A stretch of DNA of 6,544 nt, taken from contig CAIPUP010000365.1 in assembly GCA_903868285.1 (NCBI GenBank), forward strand, positions 1 to 6,544, given 5' to 3'. This stretch comes from an uncultured beta proteobacterium. GTDB lineage: Bacteria > Pseudomonadota > Gammaproteobacteria > Burkholderiales > SG8-39. The notes under the pieces are model-generated. The model worked only from the letters and a program-made list of their open reading frames with translations, was not told where the DNA came from and searched no databases. Each line of letters starts with the position of its first letter. The first letter of the stretch is position 1. Shown here one piece after another: positions 1 to 5,964 of the stretch. The translations under genes were made by a program, and so were the position numbers.

Positions 1-666
1 CCGATCGTCGCTCTCACGGCCCATGCCATGCAAGGCGATCGCAAGCGCTTTCTGGCAGCGGGCATGGACGACTATCTGTCCAAGCCGATTGATCCACAGG
101 CCCTGCACGAAATGTTGCAGCGCTGGCTGCCACAGGCGGCAGCGCAATCTGCCGCCACACCCGCCAGCGGGCAGAGCGCGCCAGGTGCGGCAGGCAGCGG
201 GGCAATAAGCAGCGGCACGATACGCAGCGGGACAATAACCAGCGAATCTGCACAGCACGGCATGCCGGACAGCGGGCAGCCCTTGCCGGTGCTGCCCGCG
301 CCGGCGATGTTTGATGCCCAAGCGCTACTGGCACGTGTTGGCGGACGACAGGAACTGCTGCAGGACATGCTCAGGCTATTCCTTGATACGCAGCCGGCGC
401 GGATGGAAGAACTGCGTCAGGCCAGCGCCAGCCTCGATATGCAGCGGCTATCGCGAGTGGCGCATACTCTGGCCGGTTCATTCAGCACCATGTCGATGGA
501 TGCTGCGGCACTGCTTTCACGGGAAATACATCGCGATGCAACCCAGGATGCGCCACAGGCAGCGCAGGCTGCGGTGGCGCGACTGGAACAGGTGTTCGGG
601 CAGCTGATGCAACAACTGCAGTCAGCGCCACAGCACGACAGCGCTGCGCCGCACAACATTGTCTGA
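1..666 (+). CDS. Hybrid sensor histidine kinase, C-terminal part (receiver end, linker, Hpt domain); 5' truncated by window edge
   Basis: The reading frame is open from base 1 and ends at TGA 664-666, giving 221 visible residues. Residues 1-40 are the end of a receiver domain: LTAHA with the conserved Thr at residue 6, GMDDYLSKPI with the conserved Lys at residue 28, then the last helix. The phospho-accepting Asp lies upstream of the window. Residues about 41-105 are a Ser/Gly/Ala/Pro-rich linker with a small internal repeat. Residues about 106-210 form an Hpt domain, with the probable phosphorylated His at residue 155 (codon 463-465) in RVAHTLAGSF. The family usually has Lys where this protein has Ala (HTLKGS versus HTLAGS). 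By family knowledge this is the tail of an unorthodox kinase (BvgS/RocS-like) that relays His-Asp-His and then to a separate regulator. The gene directly downstream, REC-EAL, is the obvious partner. The kinase and sensor domains are not visible. Confidence 0.93.
   Translation, partial: PIVALTAHAMQGDRKRFLAAGMDDYLSKPIDPQALHEMLQRWLPQAAAQSAATPASGQSAPGAAGSGAISSGTIRSGTITSESAQHGMPDSGQPLPVLPAPAMFDAQALLARVGGRQELLQDMLRLFLDTQPARMEELRQASASLDMQRLSRVAHTLAGSFSTMSMDAAALLSREIHRDATQDAPQAAQAAVARLEQVFGQLMQQLQSAPQHDSAAPHNIV
196..240 (+). repeat. Three 15-bp tandem repeats in the receiver-Hpt linker
   Basis: Three in-frame copies of a 15-bp unit, roughly AGCGG(G/C)(G/A)C(A/G)ATANNC, start at 196, 211 and 226. They encode S-G-(A/T)-I-x three times, and a fourth partial copy starts at 241 (AGCGAA). 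The repeat sits in the flexible linker between the receiver and Hpt domains, so copy-number change would alter linker length without breaking the frame. The alignment was made by eye. Confidence 0.7.
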
Positions 667-669
667 GTC

Positions 670-674
670 AGGAG
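670..674 (+). promoter_or_regulatory. Ribosome binding site that decides the REC-EAL start
   Basis: AGGAG lies 11 nt before the ATG at 686. The farther in-frame TTG at 659, which would overlap the kinase stop codon, has no purine-rich sequence at a usable distance. This favours ATG 686. Confidence 0.6.
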
Positions 675-685
675 TCGTTCGCAGC

Positions 686-1924
686 ATGGGGCATGCATTG
701 GATCGGGTGTTGGTACTGGAGGATGATCCGATTTCCCGCCGTCTGGCGGTGATACTGCTGCAGGGCATGGGCGCGCAGCAAGTGCTGGAGGCGGCCGATG
801 GTCATGCTGCGATCGGCCTGCTCGATCACACCGCCGGCTGCGATCTGGCGCTGTGCGATCTCAATATGACCGGCATGGACGGCGTGGAATTCCTGCGTCG
901 CCTGGGTGATACCGATCGTGTGAAAGCGGTCATCGTCACCTCGGCCATGGAGCCTGCAGTGCTGCGTGCGGTCGAGACCATGGCGCGCGACAGCGGTGTC
1001 AACCTGTTGGGCAGTATCGCCAAACCCATTTCCCGACCAGCCATCGAAAGCCTGCTGGCGCAGGCACAACAGCAGGCGCGAGAAAAACCACAGCCGCCGG
1101 AGCATGCGCAGCGAGTACCGCTCATGGATGCCGCGCAACTGCGCTCCGGCCTGAATGAGGGTCGGTTACTCGCGCTGTATCAGCCCAAGGTGGCGCTGCG
1201 TGATCATCAATTGCGCGGCGCCGAAGCGCTGGCGCGCTGGAAGCATCCCGAGTTCGGGCTGCTCTCGGCCGGACATTTCATTCCCCTGGCCGAACAATCC
1301 GGCCTGATGCCCGCCCTGACCTGGCAGATGCTGGATCAAGTGTGTCGCGACCTGGCACCCTGGCTGGCTGCGGGCCGGCTCATTTCGGTGTCGGTGAATG
1401 TCTCGCCCTCCACCCTGGACGATCCGGAAGCCGCCGATCGCATTCATGAGATCGTCGTTCGTCATGGCATCGCGCCAGCGCACCTGGTGATTGAAGTGAC
1501 CGAGAGTGCCGCCACCAACAGTGCCTCGACGCTGTTGGCCAATCTGGCGCGTCTGCGCATGCGTGGCTTTGGTCTGTCAATCGACGACTTCGGTACTGGC
1601 TACTCGTCGATGCAGCAACTGGCGCGCATCCCCTTCAGCGAAATGAAGGTCGACCAGATGTTCGTACGCGGTGCCATGACACGTGAAGAACCGCTGGCCA
1701 TCCTCGAAGCCAGTCTGGACATTGCCCGCAAGCTGGGCATGACCACCGTGGCCGAAGGGGTGGAGACGCGCAAGGAATGGGACATGCTGGCCGGACTGGG
1801 CTGTGATCTGGTCCAGGGCTATCTGATCGCGCGTCCGATGACGGCCAATGCGTTTGATCAGTGGGCCATGCAATGGGCCGAACAATGGTCCGAACCCCGG
1901 TCCGAACCCCGACCTGCGTCCTGA
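686..1924 (+). CDS. REC-EAL response regulator, predicted c-di-GMP phosphodiesterase (RocR-like)
   Basis: This 412-residue cytoplasmic protein has an N-terminal receiver domain (about 1-125) with acidic residues E12-D13-D14, phospho-acceptor D58 (LCDLNMTGMDG), T85/S86 and K113 (AKPIS). A short linker leads to an EAL domain (about 150-392). The catalytic and metal-binding set looks complete: E180 in GAEALARW, N238 in SVNVSP, E270 in IEVTES, D300-D301 in IDDFGTGYSS, K321, E357 in AEGVET and Q377 in VQGYLIARP. Active EAL enzymes hydrolyse c-di-GMP to pGpG, so I infer an active enzyme gated by phosphorylation. The domain order and core length match Pseudomonas RocR (392 residues). The kinase gene ends 19 nt upstream, so the two are probably co-transcribed. 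The last 20 or so residues (W-A-x-Q and S-E-P-R repeats) come from a 12-bp tandem repeat and lie outside the fold. A TTG start at 659 is possible but has poorer support. Confidence 0.94.
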   Translation: MGHALDRVLVLEDDPISRRLAVILLQGMGAQQVLEAADGHAAIGLLDHTAGCDLALCDLNMTGMDGVEFLRRLGDTDRVKAVIVTSAMEPAVLRAVETMARDSGVNLLGSIAKPISRPAIESLLAQAQQQAREKPQPPEHAQRVPLMDAAQLRSGLNEGRLLALYQPKVALRDHQLRGAEALARWKHPEFGLLSAGHFIPLAEQSGLMPALTWQMLDQVCRDLAPWLAAGRLISVSVNVSPSTLDDPEAADRIHEIVVRHGIAPAHLVIEVTESAATNSASTLLANLARLRMRGFGLSIDDFGTGYSSMQQLARIPFSEMKVDQMFVRGAMTREEPLAILEASLDIARKLGMTTVAEGVETRKEWDMLAGLGCDLVQGYLIARPMTANAFDQWAMQWAEQWSEPRSEPRPAS

Positions 1925-1965
1925 ACCACGGTCTGAACCGCGGCCTGAACCGCAGCCTGAGCCGC
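1863..1965. repeat. Degenerate 12-bp tandem repeat across the REC-EAL stop codon and the convergent intergenic gap
   Basis: Units of about GGTCCGAACCCC (later copies GGCCTGAACCGC) start at 1863, 1875, 1887, 1899, 1918, 1930, 1942 and 1954. The copies at 1887 and 1899 are identical. The 7 bp at 1911-1917 (GACCTGC) fit a ninth unit missing 5 bp. Before this point the repeat codes in the EAL frame for W-A-E-Q, W-S-E-P and R-S-E-P. After it, the same phase reads TGA in each unit, and the first of these is the EAL stop at 1922-1924. The repeat ends just short of the hydrolase stop codon on the other strand. Units were aligned by eye. Confidence 0.85.
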
Positions 1966-1971
1966 GCTCAG
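1957..1971. terminator. Small palindrome at the convergent gene ends, possible weak terminator
   Basis: CTGAGC-CGC-GCTCAG is a perfect 6-bp stem with a 3-nt loop. It contains the stop codon of the alpha/beta hydrolase (1968-1970, minus strand) and lies 32 bp past the REC-EAL stop. There is no T-tract on either side, so intrinsic termination is only a possibility. The palindrome may simply be a by-product of the neighbouring repeat. Confidence 0.2.
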
Positions 1972-2873
1972 ACGGCGTAGAACCTGCGCAACAGGGCATT
2001 GACCTGCATAGGGGCTTCGATCTCGGGCAGATGACCAAGCCCGGGCAGGATTTCCATCTGCGCATCCGGCAGCACTGGCAGTAACAGGTCGGCATTTTCC
2101 AACGCCGCATTGACCCGATCTTCATCACCTTGCAGCAACAACACCGGCATGCGCATGGCCGCCGCCAGATCGGGCGTATACAAATCGCTGGCGCGAAAGC
2201 GCACCGAGCGCAACATACCTTCGGCATTGGTGGCGCGCAGTGTTTCGCGTATCAGCGGCACGCAGGCCGGATCGGCGGCCGAGCCGATGAGATGACTGAT
2301 ATCGGCATCGCCATACTGGAAACTACCCTTGCGTATGCCCTCGGCCCGTCCCATCAGATAGCGCTTGCGCGCATCCGACAGGCTGCGCTGCCCGATACCG
2401 GTGCCAGTGAGCGCCATCTTCAATACCCGCTGCGGATAGAAGGCGGCAACGCACTGCGCCACTGCCGAACCAAACGAATTACCCAGCAGATAGAACTGCG
2501 ACAGACCCAGCGCATCGGCCAGATCGATCACCGCGCGGGCATAGTCCTCACCACGGGGAGATTCAACCACCAGGTTATCGCTCAGCAGGTAACCCGGGGC
2601 ATTCCAGCCGATCACCCGCATGCGATCAGCCAATGCCGCATATTGATAGCGCCAATGCATGCTGTTGCCGCCCAGGCCATGCAGCATGAGCAAAGCAGGG
2701 GCCTGCTCTGGGCCGGACTGCATGTAACACAGCCGGTCACCCTGATAGTGCTGGCGTGACGCGGACGGTACTTGCGCAAAGCGCAACTCCGGCAGCGCGG
2801 GCAGCATGGGTGCCGCTGGCTGTTGCGAACGCACTGTTGGATGACCCGGCGGCGAACCGGCGTTTGCAGTCAT
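1968..2873 (-). CDS. Alpha/beta-fold hydrolase (C-C or ester hydrolase type)
   Basis: This 301-residue protein has the alpha/beta-hydrolase signature in order: oxyanion-hole HGLGG (65-69), nucleophile elbow GNSFGS with Ser133, an acid in GDEDRV (D252, or D250) and His281 in GLGHLPEIEAP. No signal peptide is evident; residues 1-40 are a Pro/Ala-rich extension before the core begins near RQHYQGDRL. The family includes meta-cleavage-product hydrolases (BphD/MhpC), esterases and haloperoxidase-like enzymes, and the motifs do not separate these. The gene is last in the operon, 6 nt after the VOC gene, which suggests translational coupling. I see no convincing Shine-Dalgarno before ATG 2873 or before the alternative ATG at 2807, so the start is uncertain. 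It converges with REC-EAL, leaving 43 bp between stop codons. A catabolic step after the VOC enzyme is an inference. Confidence 0.9.
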   Translation of the reverse strand: MTANAGSPPGHPTVRSQQPAAPMLPALPELRFAQVPSASRQHYQGDRLCYMQSGPEQAPALLMLHGLGGNSMHWRYQYAALADRMRVIGWNAPGYLLSDNLVVESPRGEDYARAVIDLADALGLSQFYLLGNSFGSAVAQCVAAFYPQRVLKMALTGTGIGQRSLSDARKRYLMGRAEGIRKGSFQYGDADISHLIGSAADPACVPLIRETLRATNAEGMLRSVRFRASDLYTPDLAAAMRMPVLLLQGDEDRVNAALENADLLLPVLPDAQMEILPGLGHLPEIEAPMQVNALLRRFYAV

Positions 2874-2879
2874 CGGCGC

Positions 2880-3473
2880 TCAGGCAAGGTTGGCAGTGAT
2901 CCGCGCCAGCCAGGCGGCATCGGCGCCCAGCGTACTCAACTCCTGCATCGCCGTGGCCTTGTCCTGCAGCACACTGTGCACCACGCCCGGCTGCGATCCA
3001 GCCTCGGGCTGCATGCAGGCTTCAAGGCGTATGCCATTCGGGTCGAAAAAATAAATCGACTGCAGTCCGGGAAGAATATCGATCGGACCCTGGAACTCCA
3101 CGTTATTGGCGTGCAAGCGTTGCATCAGCGCCTGCAGTCCGTCAGGTGTGACACAAAAGGCGCAATGCTGAATGCCGGCGATAGCATCGCGCCGGGCCTG
3201 CGGCTCGGCACCACGCGGCATCTCGAAAAACGCCAGCAGCGAATCATTGCCCATGTCGAAAAAATAATGCCGCAGGCATTCATACGGCGGATTACCGCGA
3301 TTGCCGGGCCCGGTACCCAGACCGGCGGGAACTTTCATGGCATGCACCAGGGGCATGCCGACCACCCGCACATAAAAGTCGGTTGTGGCCTGCATGTCCT
3401 CGGTGTTCAGCGCCAGATGATGGATGCCGCGCGTGGCGGGGTTGAGGGAATGTGCTGCATGGACTTGCGTCAT
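2880..3473 (-). CDS. VOC superfamily (glyoxalase/extradiol-dioxygenase fold) metalloprotein
   Basis: This 197-residue protein has two beta-alpha-beta-beta-beta modules typical of the vicinal oxygen chelate fold. The probable metal ligands are H19 (GIHHLAL), E84 (LLAFFEMP), H103 (IQHCAF) and E151 (GIRLEAC). The C-terminal module carries the usual FFDPNGIRLE signature. A His/Glu/His/Glu set is like glyoxalase I (GloA) rather than the 2-His-1-Glu set of extradiol dioxygenases, so a lyase, isomerase or hydrolase reaction is as likely as ring cleavage. ATG 3473 is preferred: GGGAG lies 7 nt upstream. A GTG at 3494 would add seven residues but lies upstream of that site. The gene begins 46 nt after the binding-protein gene and stops 6 nt before the alpha/beta hydrolase. 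The substrate is unknown. Residues 160-197 form a short helical tail beyond the core. Confidence 0.88.
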   Translation of the reverse strand: MTQVHAAHSLNPATRGIHHLALNTEDMQATTDFYVRVVGMPLVHAMKVPAGLGTGPGNRGNPPYECLRHYFFDMGNDSLLAFFEMPRGAEPQARRDAIAGIQHCAFCVTPDGLQALMQRLHANNVEFQGPIDILPGLQSIYFFDPNGIRLEACMQPEAGSQPGVVHSVLQDKATAMQELSTLGADAAWLARITANLA

Positions 3474-3480
3474 GTGGGTT

Positions 3481-3485
3481 CTCCC
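3481..3485 (-). promoter_or_regulatory. Ribosome binding site of the VOC gene
   Basis: Read on the minus strand this is GGGAG, ending 7 nt before ATG 3473. It chooses that ATG over the in-frame GTG at 3494, which lies upstream of the site. Confidence 0.7.
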
Positions 3486-3519
3486 GGAAAACACGTGCTG
3501 GGGAAGTCGAAGTTCCGGC

Positions 3520-4569
3520 TCAGGGCAATACCCGCAGCGCCTTCACCACGCTCAGATCGTAGGCACGCCGGCAGTCGACCTTGGCATCGACCAGTCGGCC
3601 CTCGCTGATAAAGGCGCAAGTCTGGCGCCAGCGCTCCTCGGTCATGGTCATGATGCCCAGGCGTGCGGCATCACCACCGGTGACCAGACCGTACTCGCGC
3701 ATCTTGCGCAGGCCATGCGCCATCAGCCCGGCTTCCATCTGCGGATTGGCCTGCATGATCATGGCATTGCCGGGACGCGGATCGGCGAAGTAACGCTTCC
3801 AGCCCTCGGCGCTGGCCTGCACAAAGCGCAACAGCGCATCACGCCGGCGCGCCAGCGTGTCGCGGGTCACCACGATGGTCTGGGCATAGGGCGGATAGCC
3901 CAGATCGCCCAGCAGGAACAGCACCGGTTTGACGCCAGCCTTCTCGACCGAGTACGGCTCGGAGGTGGCATAGCCCTGCTGCGACAGCGTCTTGTCGGCG
4001 ATGAAGGGCTGCACACTGAAACCATAGGGGCGGATCTGTGCATCGTCGAAGCCATAGCGTGTGCGCAGCCAGGGCCAGAAGGTGTTGTAGCTGGCCGAGC
4101 CGATGGCGATCGGCCGGCCCTTGAGATCCTCGATGCGATTGACCCCCGGATGGGCGATCAGCACCACCGGATCTTTCTGGAAACTGGCGGCAATGGTGAC
4201 CACCGGCAGGTCCTGCTCCAACGCCTTGACGGTCTGGAAATCGAAGCCCATGAACACATCCATCTGCCGCGCCAGCAGCAGCTGCAGGCCGTTGATCTGC
4301 GGCCCGCCCATGCGGATCTCGACCTCCAGGCCATGTTGCCGGTAGATGCCCTCGGCCTGGGCCTGGTAGAAGCCACCGTGTTCGGCCTGGGCGTACCAGT
4401 TGGTGCCAAAGACCAGCTTCTCCAGTGCACGCGGCGGCGCACTGCTCTGGCCCTGGGCCCGGGCTGCGTCGGGCAGCATCAGCCAGGGCAACAGCATCGA
4501 CAGGCCTAACAGCAAGCCAAATTGCAGAGCGGCCGGGCGGGACCGAAACAGCCCTCGAAGTAATGTCAT
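3520..4569 (-). CDS. ABC transporter periplasmic substrate-binding protein, NMT1/THI5-like (SsuA/TauA/ThiY group)
   Basis: This 349-residue protein has a clear Sec signal peptide: basic start (LLRGLFRSRP), hydrophobic core at about 15-33, and an A-R-A site with likely cleavage after residue 38. The mature part is an NMT1/THI5-type binding domain: LVFGTNWYAQAEHGGFYQA near 52-70, the LEVEIRMGG strand near 81-89, and DLKGRPIAIGS with following residues in the first hinge region. Family members bind small compounds such as pyrimidine precursors of thiamin, sulfonates, taurine, nitrate or riboflavin, and deliver them to a two-domain permease. The permease is encoded two genes upstream, with the amidohydrolase between them (24 nt gap). 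There is no lipobox Cys, so it should be soluble in the periplasm. Its start has no Shine-Dalgarno but follows an A/T-rich leader. The ligand cannot be named; a heterocycle handled by the adjacent deaminase is inferred. Confidence 0.92.
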   Translation of the reverse strand: MTLLRGLFRSRPAALQFGLLLGLSMLLPWLMLPDAARAQGQSSAPPRALEKLVFGTNWYAQAEHGGFYQAQAEGIYRQHGLEVEIRMGGPQINGLQLLLARQMDVFMGFDFQTVKALEQDLPVVTIAASFQKDPVVLIAHPGVNRIEDLKGRPIAIGSASYNTFWPWLRTRYGFDDAQIRPYGFSVQPFIADKTLSQQGYATSEPYSVEKAGVKPVLFLLGDLGYPPYAQTIVVTRDTLARRRDALLRFVQASAEGWKRYFADPRPGNAMIMQANPQMEAGLMAHGLRKMREYGLVTGGDAARLGIMTMTEERWRQTCAFISEGRLVDAKVDCRRAYDLSVVKALRVLP

Positions 4570-4600
4570 AAGTTATTGATTTTATTAATTTTTTTAAGCG
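4570..4600 (-). promoter_or_regulatory. A/T-rich leader before the binding-protein gene, without a Shine-Dalgarno
   Basis: On the minus strand the bases before ATG 4569 are almost all A and T, including a run of seven A, in an otherwise GC-rich window. No AGGAGG-like sequence occurs in the usual place. Such leaders can promote initiation through ribosomal protein S1 and lack of structure, and could raise output of the binding protein relative to the permease. An internal promoter is possible, but I found no paired -35/-10 boxes. It is not a terminator, since it lacks a GC-rich stem. Confidence 0.4.
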
Positions 4601-5961
4601 TTTAGTCGGACCACGGCGCGGCGCGCCCGGGCCATCAGATCCGACATGTCCAGACCGGGAATGGCGTCATCCTCGACCACCACCCGGCCCTGCACCGTCA
4701 GCCAGCGCAAGCGCGCCCGCCCACCGCTGGCCACAGGACCGATGGCCGGATCATGCAGTCCGGCATAGCGCGGCTGATCCAGCGCATACACCGCCAGGTC
4801 GGCCGCGCGACCGCATTCGATGCTGCCGATGTTGTCAATGCCCAGCACCCGCGCCCCACCCTGTGTGCCCCAGTGGATCACATCCTCGACCGTGACCGCA
4901 TCGGCACCACCCACCGCGCGGTGGGTGTACCAACAGGTATGCACCTCTGAGAGCGAATCGGCCGCCTCATTCGAGGCCGCGCCATCGACGCCGATCGACA
5001 CCGGCGCACCGGCCCGCGCCAGTGCCGGCGCCGGCGCCACGCCACTGCCCAGGCGACAGTTCGAGGCCGGGCAATGCGCCGTGCCGGTGCCGGTTTCGGC
5101 CAGCATGGCGATCTCCGAGGGCGACAGATGCACCATGTGGGCAAACCAGACATCGCTGCCCAGCCAGTCGTGATCGGCGACGAATTCCACCGGCTTGCGA
5201 TTGAACTTCTCGCGGCAGAAGCTGACGTAATCGGCGGTCTCGGACAGGTGGCTATGCAGCCGGATGCCCAGCCGCCGTGCCGCGGCGGCGGTGGGACGCA
5301 ACTCATCCACATGCAGCGACCAGTTCGGTGTCGAGGGTGCCAGCACGATGCGCCGCATCGACTCGGCTCCGGCATCGTGATAGCGATGCACCAGGCGCTC
5401 GACGTCCTGGATGATGCCCTCGAGCGTCTCGGGCGGCAGTGCGTTGGGATCTTCCAGCTCGAAGGCGCGCTGCTGCGTGGCACCACCGCGACACAGCACA
5501 AAGCGCACGCCCAGCCGCTGGGCCATGTCGAACAACACTTGCGCCGGGTCATAGCCCATGCCGGGCCAGTAGACATAGTGATGATCGGCAATGGTGGTAC
5601 AGCCCGAGAGCATCAGCTCGACCATGCCGATCTCGGCCGCCAGCGACAGCAACTCGGCATCGAACTTGCCGCGCAGCTTATAGGGCACCGCATCCAGCCA
5701 GCCCAGCAAGGGCAAATTAATGCCAGCCGGCACACCCTTTTGCAGCGACTGGATCAGGTGATGGTGGGTATTGACCCAGCCCGGATAGATGACGCAGTCG
5801 GTGGCGTCGAGCACCCGCTCGCCGGGCTCGGGCTGCAGCCGGCCTATGGCAGCAATACGACCTGCGGCATCGATGCGCAGATCACCGCCCTCGGCCCGCG
5901 CCAGTTCGCTGCCGTGGCCGGAACGTCCGGTCATGATGGCGGTGGCATTACGAATCAACAT
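4594..5961 (-). CDS. Metal-dependent amidohydrolase/deaminase, COG0402 family (8-oxoguanine / isoxanthopterin deaminase-like)
   Basis: This 455-residue cytoplasmic enzyme has the amidohydrolase-superfamily layout: an N-terminal beta-sandwich strand set (1-60), a TIM-barrel catalytic domain, and the sandwich closing at the C-terminus (RAADLAVY near 385-392, then VQGRVVVED). Probable active-site residues are H66 and H68 (NTHHHLIQ, strand 1), H238 with E241 (HSHLSET, strand 5 HxxE), H275 (FAHMVHL, strand 6) and D326 (GVDGAASN, strand 8). Together they mark a mononuclear deaminase or hydrolase of the guanine-deaminase/AtzB/SsnA type. The phrases LSGCTTIADHHY and CPASNCRLGSG recall what I remember of Pseudomonas 8-oxoguanine deaminase (PA0142), and isoxanthopterin deaminase is a near relative. 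I did not align them, so the substrate is a hypothesis. The gene starts 3 nt after the permease stop and its Shine-Dalgarno lies in the permease end. It probably acts on the imported compound. Confidence 0.9.
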   Translation of the reverse strand: MLIRNATAIMTGRSGHGSELARAEGGDLRIDAAGRIAAIGRLQPEPGERVLDATDCVIYPGWVNTHHHLIQSLQKGVPAGINLPLLGWLDAVPYKLRGKFDAELLSLAAEIGMVELMLSGCTTIADHHYVYWPGMGYDPAQVLFDMAQRLGVRFVLCRGGATQQRAFELEDPNALPPETLEGIIQDVERLVHRYHDAGAESMRRIVLAPSTPNWSLHVDELRPTAAAARRLGIRLHSHLSETADYVSFCREKFNRKPVEFVADHDWLGSDVWFAHMVHLSPSEIAMLAETGTGTAHCPASNCRLGSGVAPAPALARAGAPVSIGVDGAASNEAADSLSEVHTCWYTHRAVGGADAVTVEDVIHWGTQGGARVLGIDNIGSIECGRAADLAVYALDQPRYAGLHDPAIGPVASGGRARLRWLTVQGRVVVEDDAIPGLDMSDLMARARRAVVRLNA

Positions 5962-5964
5962 GCG

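Noticed and set aside
659..685. TTG 659 as the start of the REC-EAL gene, overlapping the kinase stop
   Set aside because: No ribosome site precedes it, whereas AGGAG lies before ATG 686, and the receiver fold begins right after that ATG.
1863..1965. Tandem repeat as a CRISPR array or replication iteron set
   Set aside because: Units are 12 bp and directly adjacent with no spacers, and no cas or replication gene is nearby. The units encode an in-frame protein tail.
1848..2084. Open frame on the + strand with P-E-P-R repeats, as a separate small gene
   Set aside because: It has no start signal of its own and reads into the antisense of the hydrolase. It is better explained as the shifted former tail of the REC-EAL gene.
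1577..2227. Minus-strand open frame with Gly-Ser-rich repeats across the 12-bp repeat
   Set aside because: It overlaps the EAL domain and the hydrolase in a different frame. Its GSG/FGP repeats are simply the 12-bp DNA repeat read in reverse.
2130..3608. Two + strand open frames (2130-2759 and 2772-3608) opposite the hydrolase and VOC genes
   Set aside because: They lie antisense to well-supported genes, show low-complexity composition without motifs, and have no ribosome site that I can see.
3424..4509. Long + strand open frame of 361 codons opposite the binding-protein gene
   Set aside because: Its product has no recognisable domain and is rich in His/Gln/Arg/Leu, as expected for the antisense of a GC-rich gene. 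The minus strand encodes a coherent binding protein with a signal peptide.
4570..4600. A/T-rich gap as a rho-independent terminator between amidohydrolase and binding-protein genes
   Set aside because: There is no GC-rich stem before the A/T tract, and in the direction of transcription the run is A, not T.
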